Of a DNA stretch of 64,000 nt, positions 16,260-24,910 are shown piece after piece. Location: contig CAVTIX010000028.1 of assembly GCA_963734725.1 (NCBI GenBank), forward strand, positions 62,001-126,000. The letters run 5' to 3'. The notes below the pieces were generated by a model that was given only the letters and a program-made list of their open reading frames with translations, had not been told where the DNA came from and ran no database searches. The first letter of the stretch is position 1, and each line of letters begins with the position of its first letter. Made by a program: the position numbers and the translations under genes. This stretch comes from DASXKD01 sp963734725. Its GTDB lineage: Bacteria > Actinomycetota > Actinomycetes > Streptosporangiales > Streptosporangiaceae.

Positions 16260-17002
16260 ACCGGGCGGGCGGCCCCCCGGGCCGGCGTAGCGAGGAAGCC
16301 CCGGAGCAGGGCGGCGGTACCGTCGAGGTGCTCGGCGACAGCGCGGCGCGCCCGGACCGCGTCGCCGGCCAGGATCGCCTCAACGATGGCGGTGTGCTGC
16401 CGGGTCGTGTGGTCGATGTTGTGCCGCAGCACCGGGATCGCGTTCAGCAGGTCGTTCAGCCGCATCCGGGCGTCGGTGCAGGCGGCCGTGAGCAGGCTGG
16501 ACCCGGTCAGCTCCGCGATCGCCAGGTGGAACAGCGTGTCCAGCCGCCGGTAGTCACCCGGGGTGGCGCTGTTCAGGTCGGCGAGGCGGGCCAGCAGGAC
16601 ATCCCGGCCGTGGTCGCCGACGGCTTGGGCAAGCACCTCGGCGGCGCCGGTCTCCACGACCAGCCGGAAGGTGAGCGCATCGGTGAGCCTGCTGCCATCT
16701 TCCAGCGCGATCCGCCGCGCCTCCCCCGGGTCGGGAGGAGGCTGCTCGTAGGTCACGAATGTGCCGCCGAACCTGCCTCTCCGCGATTCCACGTAGCCGG
16801 ACAGCTGCAGCGCGCGGATCGCCTCACGCAAGGTCAGCCGGCTGACTCCCAGCAGGCCCGCTAGCTCGCGTTCTGGCGGGAACCGGTCCCCCCGGGCCAC
16901 CAGGCCGAGCTTGATGACCGTGAGCATCCGCTCGACCGTTTCCTCGAACGCGTTGCCCGCCCGTACGGGGCCGAGCAGGGCGGCGAGGTCAGCTCCCGTC
17001 AT
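16256..17002 (-). CDS. GntR-family regulator, FadR/FCD subfamily
   Basis: 248 residues. The winged helix is in FPPERELAGLLGVSRLTLREAIRALQLSGYVESRRGRFGGTFV. The all-helical FCD ligand domain follows, with its conserved Asp/His metal positions (RRLDTLFHLAIAELTGSSLL, HTAIVEAILAGDAVRARRAVAEHL). It is divergent from the permease of the amine-catabolism cluster and probably controls it, responding to a polyamine-derived or gamma-glutamyl intermediate. In Streptomyces, GntR-type regulators of gamma-glutamylpolyamine genes are known (from memory: EpuRI). Confidence 0.9.
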   Translation of the reverse strand: MTGADLAALLGPVRAGNAFEETVERMLTVIKLGLVARGDRFPPERELAGLLGVSRLTLREAIRALQLSGYVESRRGRFGGTFVTYEQPPPDPGEARRIALEDGSRLTDALTFRLVVETGAAEVLAQAVGDHGRDVLLARLADLNSATPGDYRRLDTLFHLAIAELTGSSLLTAACTDARMRLNDLLNAIPVLRHNIDHTTRQHTAIVEAILAGDAVRARRAVAEHLDGTAALLRGFLATPARGAARPV

Positions 17003-17157
17003 TCTTTTCCGGCGCAGGTCTTGACATGACCGGGAGTGTAATCCTCAATGGTCAGATACTAAACCATTGGGACATAGCGGCCAGGCAAGACGCCCGGCGC
17101 CTGCCCGGCAGCACGACCCCCGCGGCGTGCCCGCCGCGTGACCAAAGAGGAGCTCCC
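17003..17157. promoter_or_regulatory. Divergent promoter and operator of the amine-catabolism cluster
   Basis: This intergenic region holds a perfect inverted repeat, CAATGGT (17046-17052) and ACCATTG (17063-17069), separated by 10 bp (CAGATACTAA). It is AT-rich compared with its surroundings. A GntR/FadR-type operator is expected here, and a paired TGGT/ACCA core fits that class. TATAAT-like elements are not obvious; TACTAA in the spacer could be the -10 hexamer for the plus-strand operon. Confidence 0.6.
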
Positions 17158-18678
17158 GTGGCCATCAACGAGCGCATGGAGATGACCGAGGACGAGCAAC
17201 GCCTCCATGAGATGGGCTACGCCCAGGAGCTGCGCCGACGTATGTCGGGGTTCTCCAACTTCGCCGTCTCGTTCACGATCATCTCGATCCTCTCCGGCTG
17301 TCTGACCCTCTACGGGTTCGGCATGCTCACCGGCGGCCCGGTCGTGATCGTCTGGGGCTGGCCATTCGTTGGCGTCATGACCTTGTTCGTCGGCCTTTCG
17401 ATGGCCGAGGTGTGCTCCAGCTACCCGACCGCGGGTGGCCTGTACTACTGGTCGGCGAAGCTCGCGCGGAAGAACGGGCCCGCGTGGTCCTGGTTCACCG
17501 GCTGGTTCAACTTCCTTGGCCAGGTCGCGGTGACCGCGGGCATCGACTTTGGCGCCTCGCTCTTCATCCACGCGTTCCTCACCCTGGCGTTCAACATGAG
17601 CGCGGCGCACTGGATCACGGTGGTTGTCTACGCGTGCGTGCTGTTTGTGCACGGCATGCTCAACCAGTTCGGTATCCGGCTGGTCGCGCTGCTGAACGAC
17701 GTCAGCGTGTGGTGGCACATCCTCGGTGTCATTATCATCGTCGCCGTGCTGGCCTTCGCCCCATCGCACCACCAATCGGCCAGCTACGTCTTCGGGCACT
17801 TCAACAACGGGACCGGCCTGGCCTGGGGCACCTTCTACATCGTGCTGATCGGCCTGCTCCTCGCGCAGTACACCTTCACCGGCTATGACGCCTCGGCGCA
17901 CATGACCGAGGAAACGCACAAGGCCGCGACGGCAGGCCCGCGAGGCATCGTCATGTCGATCCTCGTGTCACTCATCGCCGGCTGGGTGCTGCTGATCGGC
18001 GTCACGTTCGCCATCCAGCACTACGCTCCCGAGTCCCTCGCTCCCGTGCCGGCGGCCCAGGTCATCATCGACGCCGTCGGCAATCACGGTGCGGAATTCC
18101 TGCTGCTGATCGTGATCGGCGCTCAGTTGTTCTGTGGCATGTCGTCGGTGACCGCCAACTCCCGGATGATCTACGCGTTCTCCCGCGACGGCGCGCTGCC
18201 CGGCTCGGGCGTCTGGCACAAGGTGAACAAGCGGACCAGGACCCCCACCAATGCGATCTGGCTCGCCGCTGGCGGTGCGCTGATCCTGGGCCTGCCCTAC
18301 CTGTGGAACTACGCCGCCTACGCGGCGGTCACCTCGATCGCGACGATCGGCCTGTACATCGCCTACGTGACGCCGACCTTCCTGCGGCTGCGCCTCGGCG
18401 AAGACTTCAAGCGGGGACCCTGGCACCTGGGCCGGTGGAGCTCTGTGGTCGGCTGGATCGCCGTGACCTGGGTGGTGATCATCACGATCCTGTTCATGTT
18501 GCCGCAGGTCGGCCCGATCAAGGTGGGGACGTTCAACTACGCCGTGATCGCGGTGCTCGTGGTCATCGGCTTCGCCGGGATCTACTGGCTGGTCTCCGCG
18601 AAGAACTGGTTCAAGGGCCCGAGGATCCAGGGCACGGCTGAAGAACTGGCCGACATCGAGCGTGAACTGGCCAGCTAG
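17158..18678 (+). CDS. APC-superfamily amino acid/polyamine permease
   Basis: 506 residues and about 12 membrane helices. MSGFSNFAVSFTIISILSGCLTLYGFGM is the first helix of the amino-acid/choline transporter branch. Further features are SYPTAGGLYYWSAKLA, QYTFTGYDASAHMTEET and NSRMIYAFSRDGALPGS. Likely imports an amine or GABA-like compound for the enzymes encoded next. GTG start at 17158 with AGGAG 5 bp upstream; earlier in-frame starts lie inside the operator. Followed after 31 bp by the GS-like gene. Confidence 0.9.
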   Translation: MAINERMEMTEDEQRLHEMGYAQELRRRMSGFSNFAVSFTIISILSGCLTLYGFGMLTGGPVVIVWGWPFVGVMTLFVGLSMAEVCSSYPTAGGLYYWSAKLARKNGPAWSWFTGWFNFLGQVAVTAGIDFGASLFIHAFLTLAFNMSAAHWITVVVYACVLFVHGMLNQFGIRLVALLNDVSVWWHILGVIIIVAVLAFAPSHHQSASYVFGHFNNGTGLAWGTFYIVLIGLLLAQYTFTGYDASAHMTEETHKAATAGPRGIVMSILVSLIAGWVLLIGVTFAIQHYAPESLAPVPAAQVIIDAVGNHGAEFLLLIVIGAQLFCGMSSVTANSRMIYAFSRDGALPGSGVWHKVNKRTRTPTNAIWLAAGGALILGLPYLWNYAAYAAVTSIATIGLYIAYVTPTFLRLRLGEDFKRGPWHLGRWSSVVGWIAVTWVVIITILFMLPQVGPIKVGTFNYAVIAVLVVIGFAGIYWLVSAKNWFKGPRIQGTAEELADIERELAS

Positions 18679-18709
18679 GCGTGACCGCGCCAGCTGAGGA
18701 AGGGATCTT

Positions 18710-20098
18710 GTGACAGTGCGCGAATCCGCCACGACGGCTGCCCGTCCGGGAATGCTCTCACTCGACGGGCTGCGGGGGGCGGTGGGCGCGGGCACGATCG
18801 ACACGGTCGTGCTCGCGTTCACCGACATGCAGGGGCGCCTGCAGGGCAAGCGGGTATCGGCGGAGTTCTTCCTCGACGAGGTGGTCAGCCACCACGCGGA
18901 GGGGTGCAACTACCTGCTCGCCGTGGACATCGACATGAACACGGTCGACGGGTACGAGATGTCGTCCTGGGAGCGCGGGTACGGGGACTTCGTCCTGGCG
19001 CCCGACTTCGGGACGCTGCGCCACCTGCCGTGGCACGAGGCGAGCGCGCTGATCCTGGCCGACCTGGCCTGGACCGACGGCAGCCCGGTGGTCGCCTCGC
19101 CCCGGCAGATCCTCAAGGCCCAGACCGACCGGCTGGCCGCCCGCGGCTGGACCGCCATGGCCGGCACCGAGCTTGAGTTCTGCGTGTTCCGCGATTCCTA
19201 CGAGGACGCGCAGGCCAGGGCGTACCGTGACCTGACCCCGGTGAACCTGTACAACGTGGACTACTCGATCCTCGGCACCGGCCGGGTGGAGCCGCTGATG
19301 CGGCGGATCCGGCTGGGCATGTCCGGCGCGGGCATGTACGTGGAGTCGTCCAAGGGCGAGTGCAACCTCGGCCAGCACGAGATCGCGTTCCGCTTCGCCG
19401 ACGCGCTGACCACCTGCGACAACCACTCCATTTACAAGACAGGGGCCAAGGAGATAGCGGCGCAAGACGGCATGAGCATCACGTTCATGGCCAAGCCGAA
19501 CGCGCGCGAGGGCAACTCCTGCCACATCCACCTGTCGCTTCGGGACTCGGCGGGGCGCCCGGTGCTCGCCGGGGACGGGCCATTCGGCCTGTCCCCGGCG
19601 GGCGAGCACTTCCTCGCCGGGCAGCTCGCCGGGCTCAGCGAGCTGATCTTGTTCCACGCGCCGGACGTCAACTCCTATAAGCGCTACGTGCCAGGCAGCT
19701 TCGCCCCCACCGCGGTGCGCTGGGGGGTGGACAACCGGACCTGCGCCTACCGCCTGGTCGGGCACGGGCACTCGCTGCGTCCGGAGAACCGGGTGCCCGG
19801 CGGCGACGTCAACCCGTATCTGGCCATCGCCGCGATGATCGCGGCGGGCCTGGAGGGCATCGAGCACGAGATGCCGCTGGAACCGCCGATGGCGGGAAAC
19901 GCCTACGCCGGGCCGGGGCCCCGGGTGCCGTCCACGCTGCGGGACGCGCTGGACGCCTGGGAGCACAGCCAGCTTGCCCGCAAGGCGTTCGGCGCCGATG
20001 TGGCCGAGCACTACGCCAACGGCGCCAAAGTGGAACTGGCCGCATTCGAAGCCGCGGTCACCGACTGGGAGCTGCAGCGCGGCTTCGAGCGGACGTAA
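18710..20098 (+). CDS. Glutamine-synthetase-like ligase (gamma-glutamylpolyamine synthetase type)
   Basis: 462 residues with the GS fold: AGTELEFCVF (metal-binding Glu), KGECNLGQHEIAFR, NSCHIHLSL and NRTCAYRLVGHG, then NPYLAIAAMIAAGLEG. The adenylylation loop of true GlnA is absent, and the neighbours match the Puu pathway. The likely reaction is ATP-dependent gamma-glutamylation of a polyamine or monoamine, as shown for PuuA and for Streptomyces GlnA3. Choice among putrescine, longer polyamines and ethanolamine is not possible from sequence. GTG start at 18710 with GAGGAAGGG 5 bp upstream. Confidence 0.87.
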   Translation: MTVRESATTAARPGMLSLDGLRGAVGAGTIDTVVLAFTDMQGRLQGKRVSAEFFLDEVVSHHAEGCNYLLAVDIDMNTVDGYEMSSWERGYGDFVLAPDFGTLRHLPWHEASALILADLAWTDGSPVVASPRQILKAQTDRLAARGWTAMAGTELEFCVFRDSYEDAQARAYRDLTPVNLYNVDYSILGTGRVEPLMRRIRLGMSGAGMYVESSKGECNLGQHEIAFRFADALTTCDNHSIYKTGAKEIAAQDGMSITFMAKPNAREGNSCHIHLSLRDSAGRPVLAGDGPFGLSPAGEHFLAGQLAGLSELILFHAPDVNSYKRYVPGSFAPTAVRWGVDNRTCAYRLVGHGHSLRPENRVPGGDVNPYLAIAAMIAAGLEGIEHEMPLEPPMAGNAYAGPGPRVPSTLRDALDAWEHSQLARKAFGADVAEHYANGAKVELAAFEAAVTDWELQRGFERT

Positions 20099-20122
20099 TC
20101 GACCAGGAACCGGCGGAGGACG

Positions 20123-21487
20123 ATGCCAGCTTTCACCGTGCTGAACCCGGCCACCGAGGAACCGGTGGCCGAGGTCGAGCAGACCTCGGCGGAGGCGGCG
20201 GACGCGGCGATCGGCCGCGCCGTGGCCGCGCAGGCGGCCTGGCGGAAGGTGGCGCCGGGCGAGCGGGCGGCGCTGCTTCGGGCGTTCGCGGACGTCATCG
20301 ACGCGCACATCGGCGAACTGGCCGAACTGGAGACGGCCGGCTCGGGGCACCCGGCCGGGCAAGCCCGCTGGGAGGCCGGCAACGTCCGTGACGTGCTGCG
20401 CTACTACGCCGCGGCGCCGGAACGGCTGTGCGGCAAGCAGATCCCGGTGCCGGGCGGGCTCGACGTCACCTTCCACGAGCCGATCGGCGTCGTCGGCGTC
20501 ATCGTGCCGTGGAACTTCCCGATGCCGATCCTCGGCTGGGGGGTCGCGCCCGCGCTGGCCGCCGGCAATCCGGTGCTCGCCAAGCCCGCTGAGCGGACAC
20601 CGCTGACCGCGGTCCGGATCGGCGAGCTGGCGCTGGAGGCGGGGCTGCCCGAGGGCGTGTTCCAGGTGCTGCCCGGCAAGGGCTCGGTGGTGGGCCAGCG
20701 GCTGATCGACCACGCGGACGTACGCAAGATCGTCTTCACCGGGTCCTCGGAGGTGGGGCGGGAGATCATGGCCGGCTGCGCCCGCCAGGTGAAGCGGGTC
20801 ACCATGGAGCTCGGCGGCAAGAGCGCCAACATCGTGTTCGCCGATGCCGACCTGGAACGGGCCGCGGCCACCGCCCCGGTCGCCGCCTTCGATAACGCCG
20901 GCCAGGACTGCTGCGCCCGGTCCCGGATCCTGGTCCAGCGCGAGGTGTACGACAGGTTCCTCGAGTTGCTCGAGCCCGCGGTCAAGGCGGTCGCGGTCGG
21001 GGACCCGGCCCGCGAGGACACCGAGATGGGCCCCCTGATCTCCGCCGAGCACCGGGCCAAGGTGGCCTCCTATGTGCCCCACGGCGCCCCGGTCGCGTTC
21101 CGCGGCAGCGCGCCGAACGGCGCCGGCTACTGGTATCCGCCCACCGTGCTCGCGCCGGTGCGGCTCGATGACCCCGCCTACACCGAGGAGGTGTTCGGGC
21201 CCGTGGTCGCCGTGGTCCCGTTCGAGGACGAGGCCCAGGCGGTAGCGATGGCCAACGACACCCCCTACGGCCTGTCCGGCTCGGTGTGGACCAGGGACGT
21301 GGGCCGGGCCATCCGGGTGGCGCGCGCGGTGGAGACGGGCAACCTGTCGGTCAACTCCCACGCCTCGGTCCGCTACTGGACGCCGTTCGGCGGCTTCAAG
21401 CAGTCCGGGCTGGGCCGGGAACTGGGGCCGGATGCCCTCGACGCCTTCACCGAGACCAAGAACGTGTTCATTGCCACCGATGTGTGA
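20123..21487 (+). CDS. NAD(P)-dependent aldehyde dehydrogenase (PuuC-like by context)
   Basis: 454 residues. VPWNFPMPILGWGVAPALAAGN is the cofactor segment, Glu229 sits in ELGGKSAN, and the catalytic cysteine is Cys263 in NAGQDCC. The C-terminal FGGFKQSGLGRELG closes the family pattern. In this cluster it would oxidise the gamma-glutamyl aminoaldehyde made from a gamma-glutamylated amine. About 30-40 residues shorter than most family members, mainly at the N terminus. ATG 20123 follows the sequence GGCGGAGGACG. No separate amine oxidase (PuuB) gene is present. Confidence 0.88.
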   Translation: MPAFTVLNPATEEPVAEVEQTSAEAADAAIGRAVAAQAAWRKVAPGERAALLRAFADVIDAHIGELAELETAGSGHPAGQARWEAGNVRDVLRYYAAAPERLCGKQIPVPGGLDVTFHEPIGVVGVIVPWNFPMPILGWGVAPALAAGNPVLAKPAERTPLTAVRIGELALEAGLPEGVFQVLPGKGSVVGQRLIDHADVRKIVFTGSSEVGREIMAGCARQVKRVTMELGGKSANIVFADADLERAAATAPVAAFDNAGQDCCARSRILVQREVYDRFLELLEPAVKAVAVGDPAREDTEMGPLISAEHRAKVASYVPHGAPVAFRGSAPNGAGYWYPPTVLAPVRLDDPAYTEEVFGPVVAVVPFEDEAQAVAMANDTPYGLSGSVWTRDVGRAIRVARAVETGNLSVNSHASVRYWTPFGGFKQSGLGRELGPDALDAFTETKNVFIATDV

Positions 21488-21573
21488 GGGTGCAATACGA
21501 ATGCCGGGGTAGCCGGGGACCAGAAGCCGGACTGACCGGAAGCCGGACCAGACATAAGGAGTGATCAGCGCCC

Positions 21574-22338
21574 ATGCAACGTCTGCGGGACCGGGTCGCC
21601 GTCATTACCGGGGCCGGAAGCGGCATCGGGCTGGCCAGCGTGCGCAGGCTCGCCGCCGAAGGGGCCAAGATCGTCGCGGTCAACATCGATGGCGATACCG
21701 GGAAGGCCGCCGCCGAGGAGGCCGGCGGGATCTTCATCCAGGCGGACGTGACCAGCGAGGAGGACGTGCAGGCGGTCTACGACACCGCGGCGGCCGAGTT
21801 CGGGCACGTCAACATCGCGTTCAACAACGCCGGGATCTCCCCGCCCGAGGATGATTCGATCCTGGTCACCGGGCTTGACGCGTGGCGGCGGGTGCAGGAG
21901 GTGAACCTCACCTCGGTCTACCTGTGCTGCAAGCACGTGATCCCGTACATGCAGCGGGCCGGCGGCGGCTCGATCATCAACACCGCCTCGTTCGTCGCGG
22001 TGATGGGCGCGGCCACCTCGCAGATCTCCTACACCGCGTCCAAGGGCGGCGTGCTGGCGATGAGCCGGGAACTCGGAGTGCAGTTCGCCAGGGAGAAGAT
22101 CCGGGTCAACGCGCTGTGCCCGGGCCCGATCAACACGCCGCTGCTGCAGGAACTGTTCGCCGCCGACCCGGAGCGGGCCCAGCGGCGGCTGGTCCACGTG
22201 CCGATGGGGCGGTTCGGCGAGCCGGAGGAGATCGCAGCCGCGGTGGCGTTCCTGGCCAGCGACGACGCGTCGTTCGTCACCGCCTCGACGTTCCTGGTCA
22301 ACGGCGGCCTCTCCGGCGCTTACGTGACCCCCCAATGA
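21574..22338 (+). CDS. SDR-family oxidoreductase
   Basis: 254 residues, classical short-chain dehydrogenase: cofactor motif TGAGSGIG (12-19), NNAG (85-88), catalytic Ser139, Tyr153 and Lys157 (YTASK). The C terminus FLVNGGLSGAYVTPQ is standard. Position within the amine cluster suggests oxidation or reduction of an intermediate, perhaps succinate semialdehyde or a hydroxyacid, but no substrate can be assigned. An 86-bp gap with short GAAGCCGGAC repeats precedes it; the ATG is 12 bp from a GGAG. Confidence 0.88.
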   Translation: MQRLRDRVAVITGAGSGIGLASVRRLAAEGAKIVAVNIDGDTGKAAAEEAGGIFIQADVTSEEDVQAVYDTAAAEFGHVNIAFNNAGISPPEDDSILVTGLDAWRRVQEVNLTSVYLCCKHVIPYMQRAGGGSIINTASFVAVMGAATSQISYTASKGGVLAMSRELGVQFAREKIRVNALCPGPINTPLLQELFAADPERAQRRLVHVPMGRFGEPEEIAAAVAFLASDDASFVTASTFLVNGGLSGAYVTPQ

Positions 22339-22390
22339 GCTGCACTGTGCCGGCCAGGGCAGTGTCACGCGGCAGCCACCGGGCCATGAA

Positions 22391-23125
22391 ATGACCGGCC
22401 GCCGGCCGCTTATCGGGCTCAGCGCCTACTGCGAAGAGGCCCGCTGGGGTTACTGGCGCAGCCCCGCCGTGCTGCTGCCGGCGAACTATGCCGAGCAGGT
22501 GGCCGCGGCCGGTGGCGTCCCGGTCCTGCTGCCACCGCTGCCCGGTGTCGCCGCGGCCGTGGACCGGCTCGACGGGCTGCTGCTCACCGGTGGCGGCGAC
22601 ATCGACCCGGACAGGTACGGCGCGCAGCCGCATCCGCGCACCGCCCGGGTGAACGCGCCACGCGATGCCGCCGAGCTGGCAGCGCTGGACGCCGCGATGG
22701 CGGCCGGGCTGCCGGTGCTCGGCGTGTGCCGGGGAATGCAGCTGGTCAACGTGGCCCGCGGCGGGACCCTATGCCAGCACCTGCCCAACGATGGCGGGCA
22801 TACCCCGGTTCCGGGGACGTTCGGCTCACACCCGGTGCGGGTCGCGCCGGGCACCCGGCTGGCCGGGATCCTCGGCGCTAACGGAGACGGGGTCGACGTG
22901 CCGACCGCGCATCACCAGGCCGTTGACCGGCTCGGCGAGGGCCTGGTCGCCACCGCCTGGGCAGAGGACGGGGTCATCGAGGCGGTGGAGTCGGGCGGCG
23001 AAGGTGATCCGTTCCTGCTCGCGGTGCAATGGCACCCCGAGGCGGGGACGGACTCGCGCCTGATCGAGGCACTGGTCGCCGCCGCGTCGGCACGGATGGC
23101 CCTTTACACTCGCCAGCGTGACTGA
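22391..23125 (+). CDS. Gamma-glutamyl-gamma-aminobutyrate hydrolase family (class I GATase, PuuD-like)
   Basis: 244 residues. LLLTGGGDIDPDRYG and the nucleophile elbow VLGVCRGMQ (Cys113) identify the peptidase C26 class; AVQWHPEAG supplies the His and Glu. It would release glutamate and GABA (or the matching amino acid) at the end of the Puu route. No strong ribosome site precedes ATG 22391. Its last 8 bp overlap the GTG start of the ABC ATPase, tying the two units together in one transcript. Confidence 0.9.
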   Translation: MTGRRPLIGLSAYCEEARWGYWRSPAVLLPANYAEQVAAAGGVPVLLPPLPGVAAAVDRLDGLLLTGGGDIDPDRYGAQPHPRTARVNAPRDAAELAALDAAMAAGLPVLGVCRGMQLVNVARGGTLCQHLPNDGGHTPVPGTFGSHPVRVAPGTRLAGILGANGDGVDVPTAHHQAVDRLGEGLVATAWAEDGVIEAVESGGEGDPFLLAVQWHPEAGTDSRLIEALVAAASARMALYTRQRD

Positions 23126-24044
23126 CACGCCCGCCGTCGAGATCCGCGATCTCGTCAAGCGGTATGGGCACACGGCCGCGGTAGACGGGCTCAGCCTGCG
23201 CGCCGGCCGCGGCGCCGTCACCGCGGTGCTGGGGCCGAACGGCGCGGGCAAGACCACGACCGTCGAGATCTGTGAGGGATACCGGCGCCCGGACGCGGGC
23301 GCCGTGGCGGTCCTCGGCTTGGACCCGGCCGCAGACGCCCGCGCGCTGCGGCCCCGGGTCGGCGTGATGCTGCAGTCCGGCGGCATCCCGCCCGCCGTCC
23401 GGCCCGGCGAGTACCTGGGCGTGCTGGCGCGGTTCCACGCCCATCCGCTGGACCCGGCCTGGCTGCTGGACCGCCTAGGCCTGTCGTCCGCGGCGCGCAC
23501 CCAGGTCAGGCGGCTGTCCGGCGGCCAGCAACAGCGGGTCTCCCTCGCCGCCGCTGTGATCGGCCGGCCGGAGCTTGTCTTTCTCGACGAGCCCACCTCC
23601 GGCCTGGACCCACAGGCGCGCCACGCCACCTGGGACCTGATCGCCGGCCTGCGCGCAGCCGGCGCGAGCGTGATCCTCACCACGCATCACATGGACGAGG
23701 CCGAGCGCCTCGCCGACTACGTGGCCATCGTCGACCATGGGCGCCTGGTGGCCGGGGGAACCCCGGCCGAGCTGACCGGAACCGCCGGGCAGATGCGGTT
23801 CCGGGCGGAGCCGGGTCTGGACACCGAGGCGCTGCTGTCCGCGCTGCCGGCGGGCAGCGCGGCGAAGGAGTCGCCGGCCGGGCACTACGTGGTGGAGGTG
23901 CAAGACCGGGTGGATCCGCGGCTGGTCGCGGCGGTGACCGCGTGGTGCGCGGAGCACGGCGTGCTGGCCCAGGAACTCCGGATCGAGAGCCGCACCCTGG
24001 AGGACGTGTTCCTGGAACTGACCGGCCGGGAGCTGCGGCCATGA
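23118..24044 (+). CDS. ABC exporter ATP-binding subunit
   Basis: 308 residues of the ABC-2/DrrA type: Walker A GPNGAGKTT, signature LSGGQQQRVSLAAA, Walker B LVFLDEPTSGLD and switch His in ILTTHHMDEAERL. The C-terminal 80 residues (RFRAEPGLDTEALL...TLEDVFLELTGREL) are the usual DrrA-like extension. Paired with the permease 67 bp downstream. In many actinomycetes an ABC pair of this kind sits beside ctaA and sufR, so it probably belongs to that older block and not to the amine cluster. Confidence 0.9.
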   Translation: MTDTPAVEIRDLVKRYGHTAAVDGLSLRAGRGAVTAVLGPNGAGKTTTVEICEGYRRPDAGAVAVLGLDPAADARALRPRVGVMLQSGGIPPAVRPGEYLGVLARFHAHPLDPAWLLDRLGLSSAARTQVRRLSGGQQQRVSLAAAVIGRPELVFLDEPTSGLDPQARHATWDLIAGLRAAGASVILTTHHMDEAERLADYVAIVDHGRLVAGGTPAELTGTAGQMRFRAEPGLDTEALLSALPAGSAAKESPAGHYVVEVQDRVDPRLVAAVTAWCAEHGVLAQELRIESRTLEDVFLELTGRELRP

Positions 24045-24111
24045 TGCGTTATCCGCCTATCCTCCGCCAGCCAGACAGGCCCTCTAACGCCGGATGCCCG
24101 TGGGGGAAGCG

Positions 24112-24903
24112 ATGATTGTGCGGAGTGAGAGCCTGGCCGACTGGCCCGCGCCCGCGCCGGGGGCCGCCCCGATGGCAAAGATGATCATGGCGCAGGCCGG
24201 GCTGGAGACGCGGACCCTGCTCCGCAACGGTGAGCAACTGCTTCTGACCTTGATCATCCCGGTGCTGCTGCTCACCGCGTTCAGCCTGGAGCCGCTGGTC
24301 AAGGTGGGCGGTTCCCGGGTCAACTTCCTGGTCCCCGGGGTGATCGCGCTCGCCGTGCTGTCCACCGCTTTCACCAGCCAGGCCATCGCCACCGGGTTCG
24401 AGCGCAGGTACGGGGTGCTCAAGCGGCTTGGGGCCACCCCGCTGTCCCGCGGCGGGCTGATCGGTGCGAAAACCGCCACGGTGATCGCCGTCGAGATCGC
24501 GCAGGTCGTGATCCTTATCGGCGTGGGCCTGGCCCTCGGCTGGCACCCCAACGCGGGGCCGGGCGCCGCCGTGTGGGTGGCTCTGCTGGTGCTGGCCGGC
24601 ACGGCCGCGTTCAGCGGCCTGGCGCTGCTGCTGGCCGGCACCCTGCGCGCCGAGGCCACGCTCGCCGTGGCGAACCTGGTCTACCTGGTGCTGCTCGGGA
24701 TCGGCGGCATCGTCTTCCCGCTGACCAGGTTTCCCGCGTCGGTGCGGCCGGTGCTCACTCTGCTGCCCTCTGGCGCCCTCTCCGACGGGCTGCACGCGGT
24801 GCTGCAGCACGGGGCGGGGCTGCCGGTGCGCGACCTCGCGGTGCTGATCGTCTGGGCCGCGGTCGGCATCGCGCTGGCCGCTCGGCTGTTCCGCTGGGAG
24901 TAA
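24112..24903 (+). CDS. ABC-2 type permease
   Basis: About 263 residues, six predicted helices (LLLTLIIPVLLLTAF; FLVPGVIALAVLSTAF; ATVIAVEIAQVVILIGVGLAL; VWVALLVLAGTAAFSGLALLLAG; LVYLVLLGIGGIVFPL; LAVLIVWAAVGIALAA). RYGVLKRLGATPLSR is the typical coupling-loop region of ABC-2 permeases. Forms an exporter with the preceding ATPase. ATG 24112 has GGGGG 5 bp upstream; ATG 24094 is also in frame but has no ribosome site. Confidence 0.88.
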   Translation: MIVRSESLADWPAPAPGAAPMAKMIMAQAGLETRTLLRNGEQLLLTLIIPVLLLTAFSLEPLVKVGGSRVNFLVPGVIALAVLSTAFTSQAIATGFERRYGVLKRLGATPLSRGGLIGAKTATVIAVEIAQVVILIGVGLALGWHPNAGPGAAVWVALLVLAGTAAFSGLALLLAGTLRAEATLAVANLVYLVLLGIGGIVFPLTRFPASVRPVLTLLPSGALSDGLHAVLQHGAGLPVRDLAVLIVWAAVGIALAARLFRWE

Positions 24904-24910
24904 GCCGCAC

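Noticed and set aside
18758..21361. 867-codon minus-strand ORF opposite the GS-like and aldehyde dehydrogenase genes
   Set aside because: Shadow frame produced by third-position GC bias; no recognisable motif.
23118..24903. Antibiotic or natural-product cluster suggested by the DrrAB-like exporter
   Set aside because: No biosynthetic genes are near; this ABC pair is a usual neighbour of ctaA in actinomycetes.
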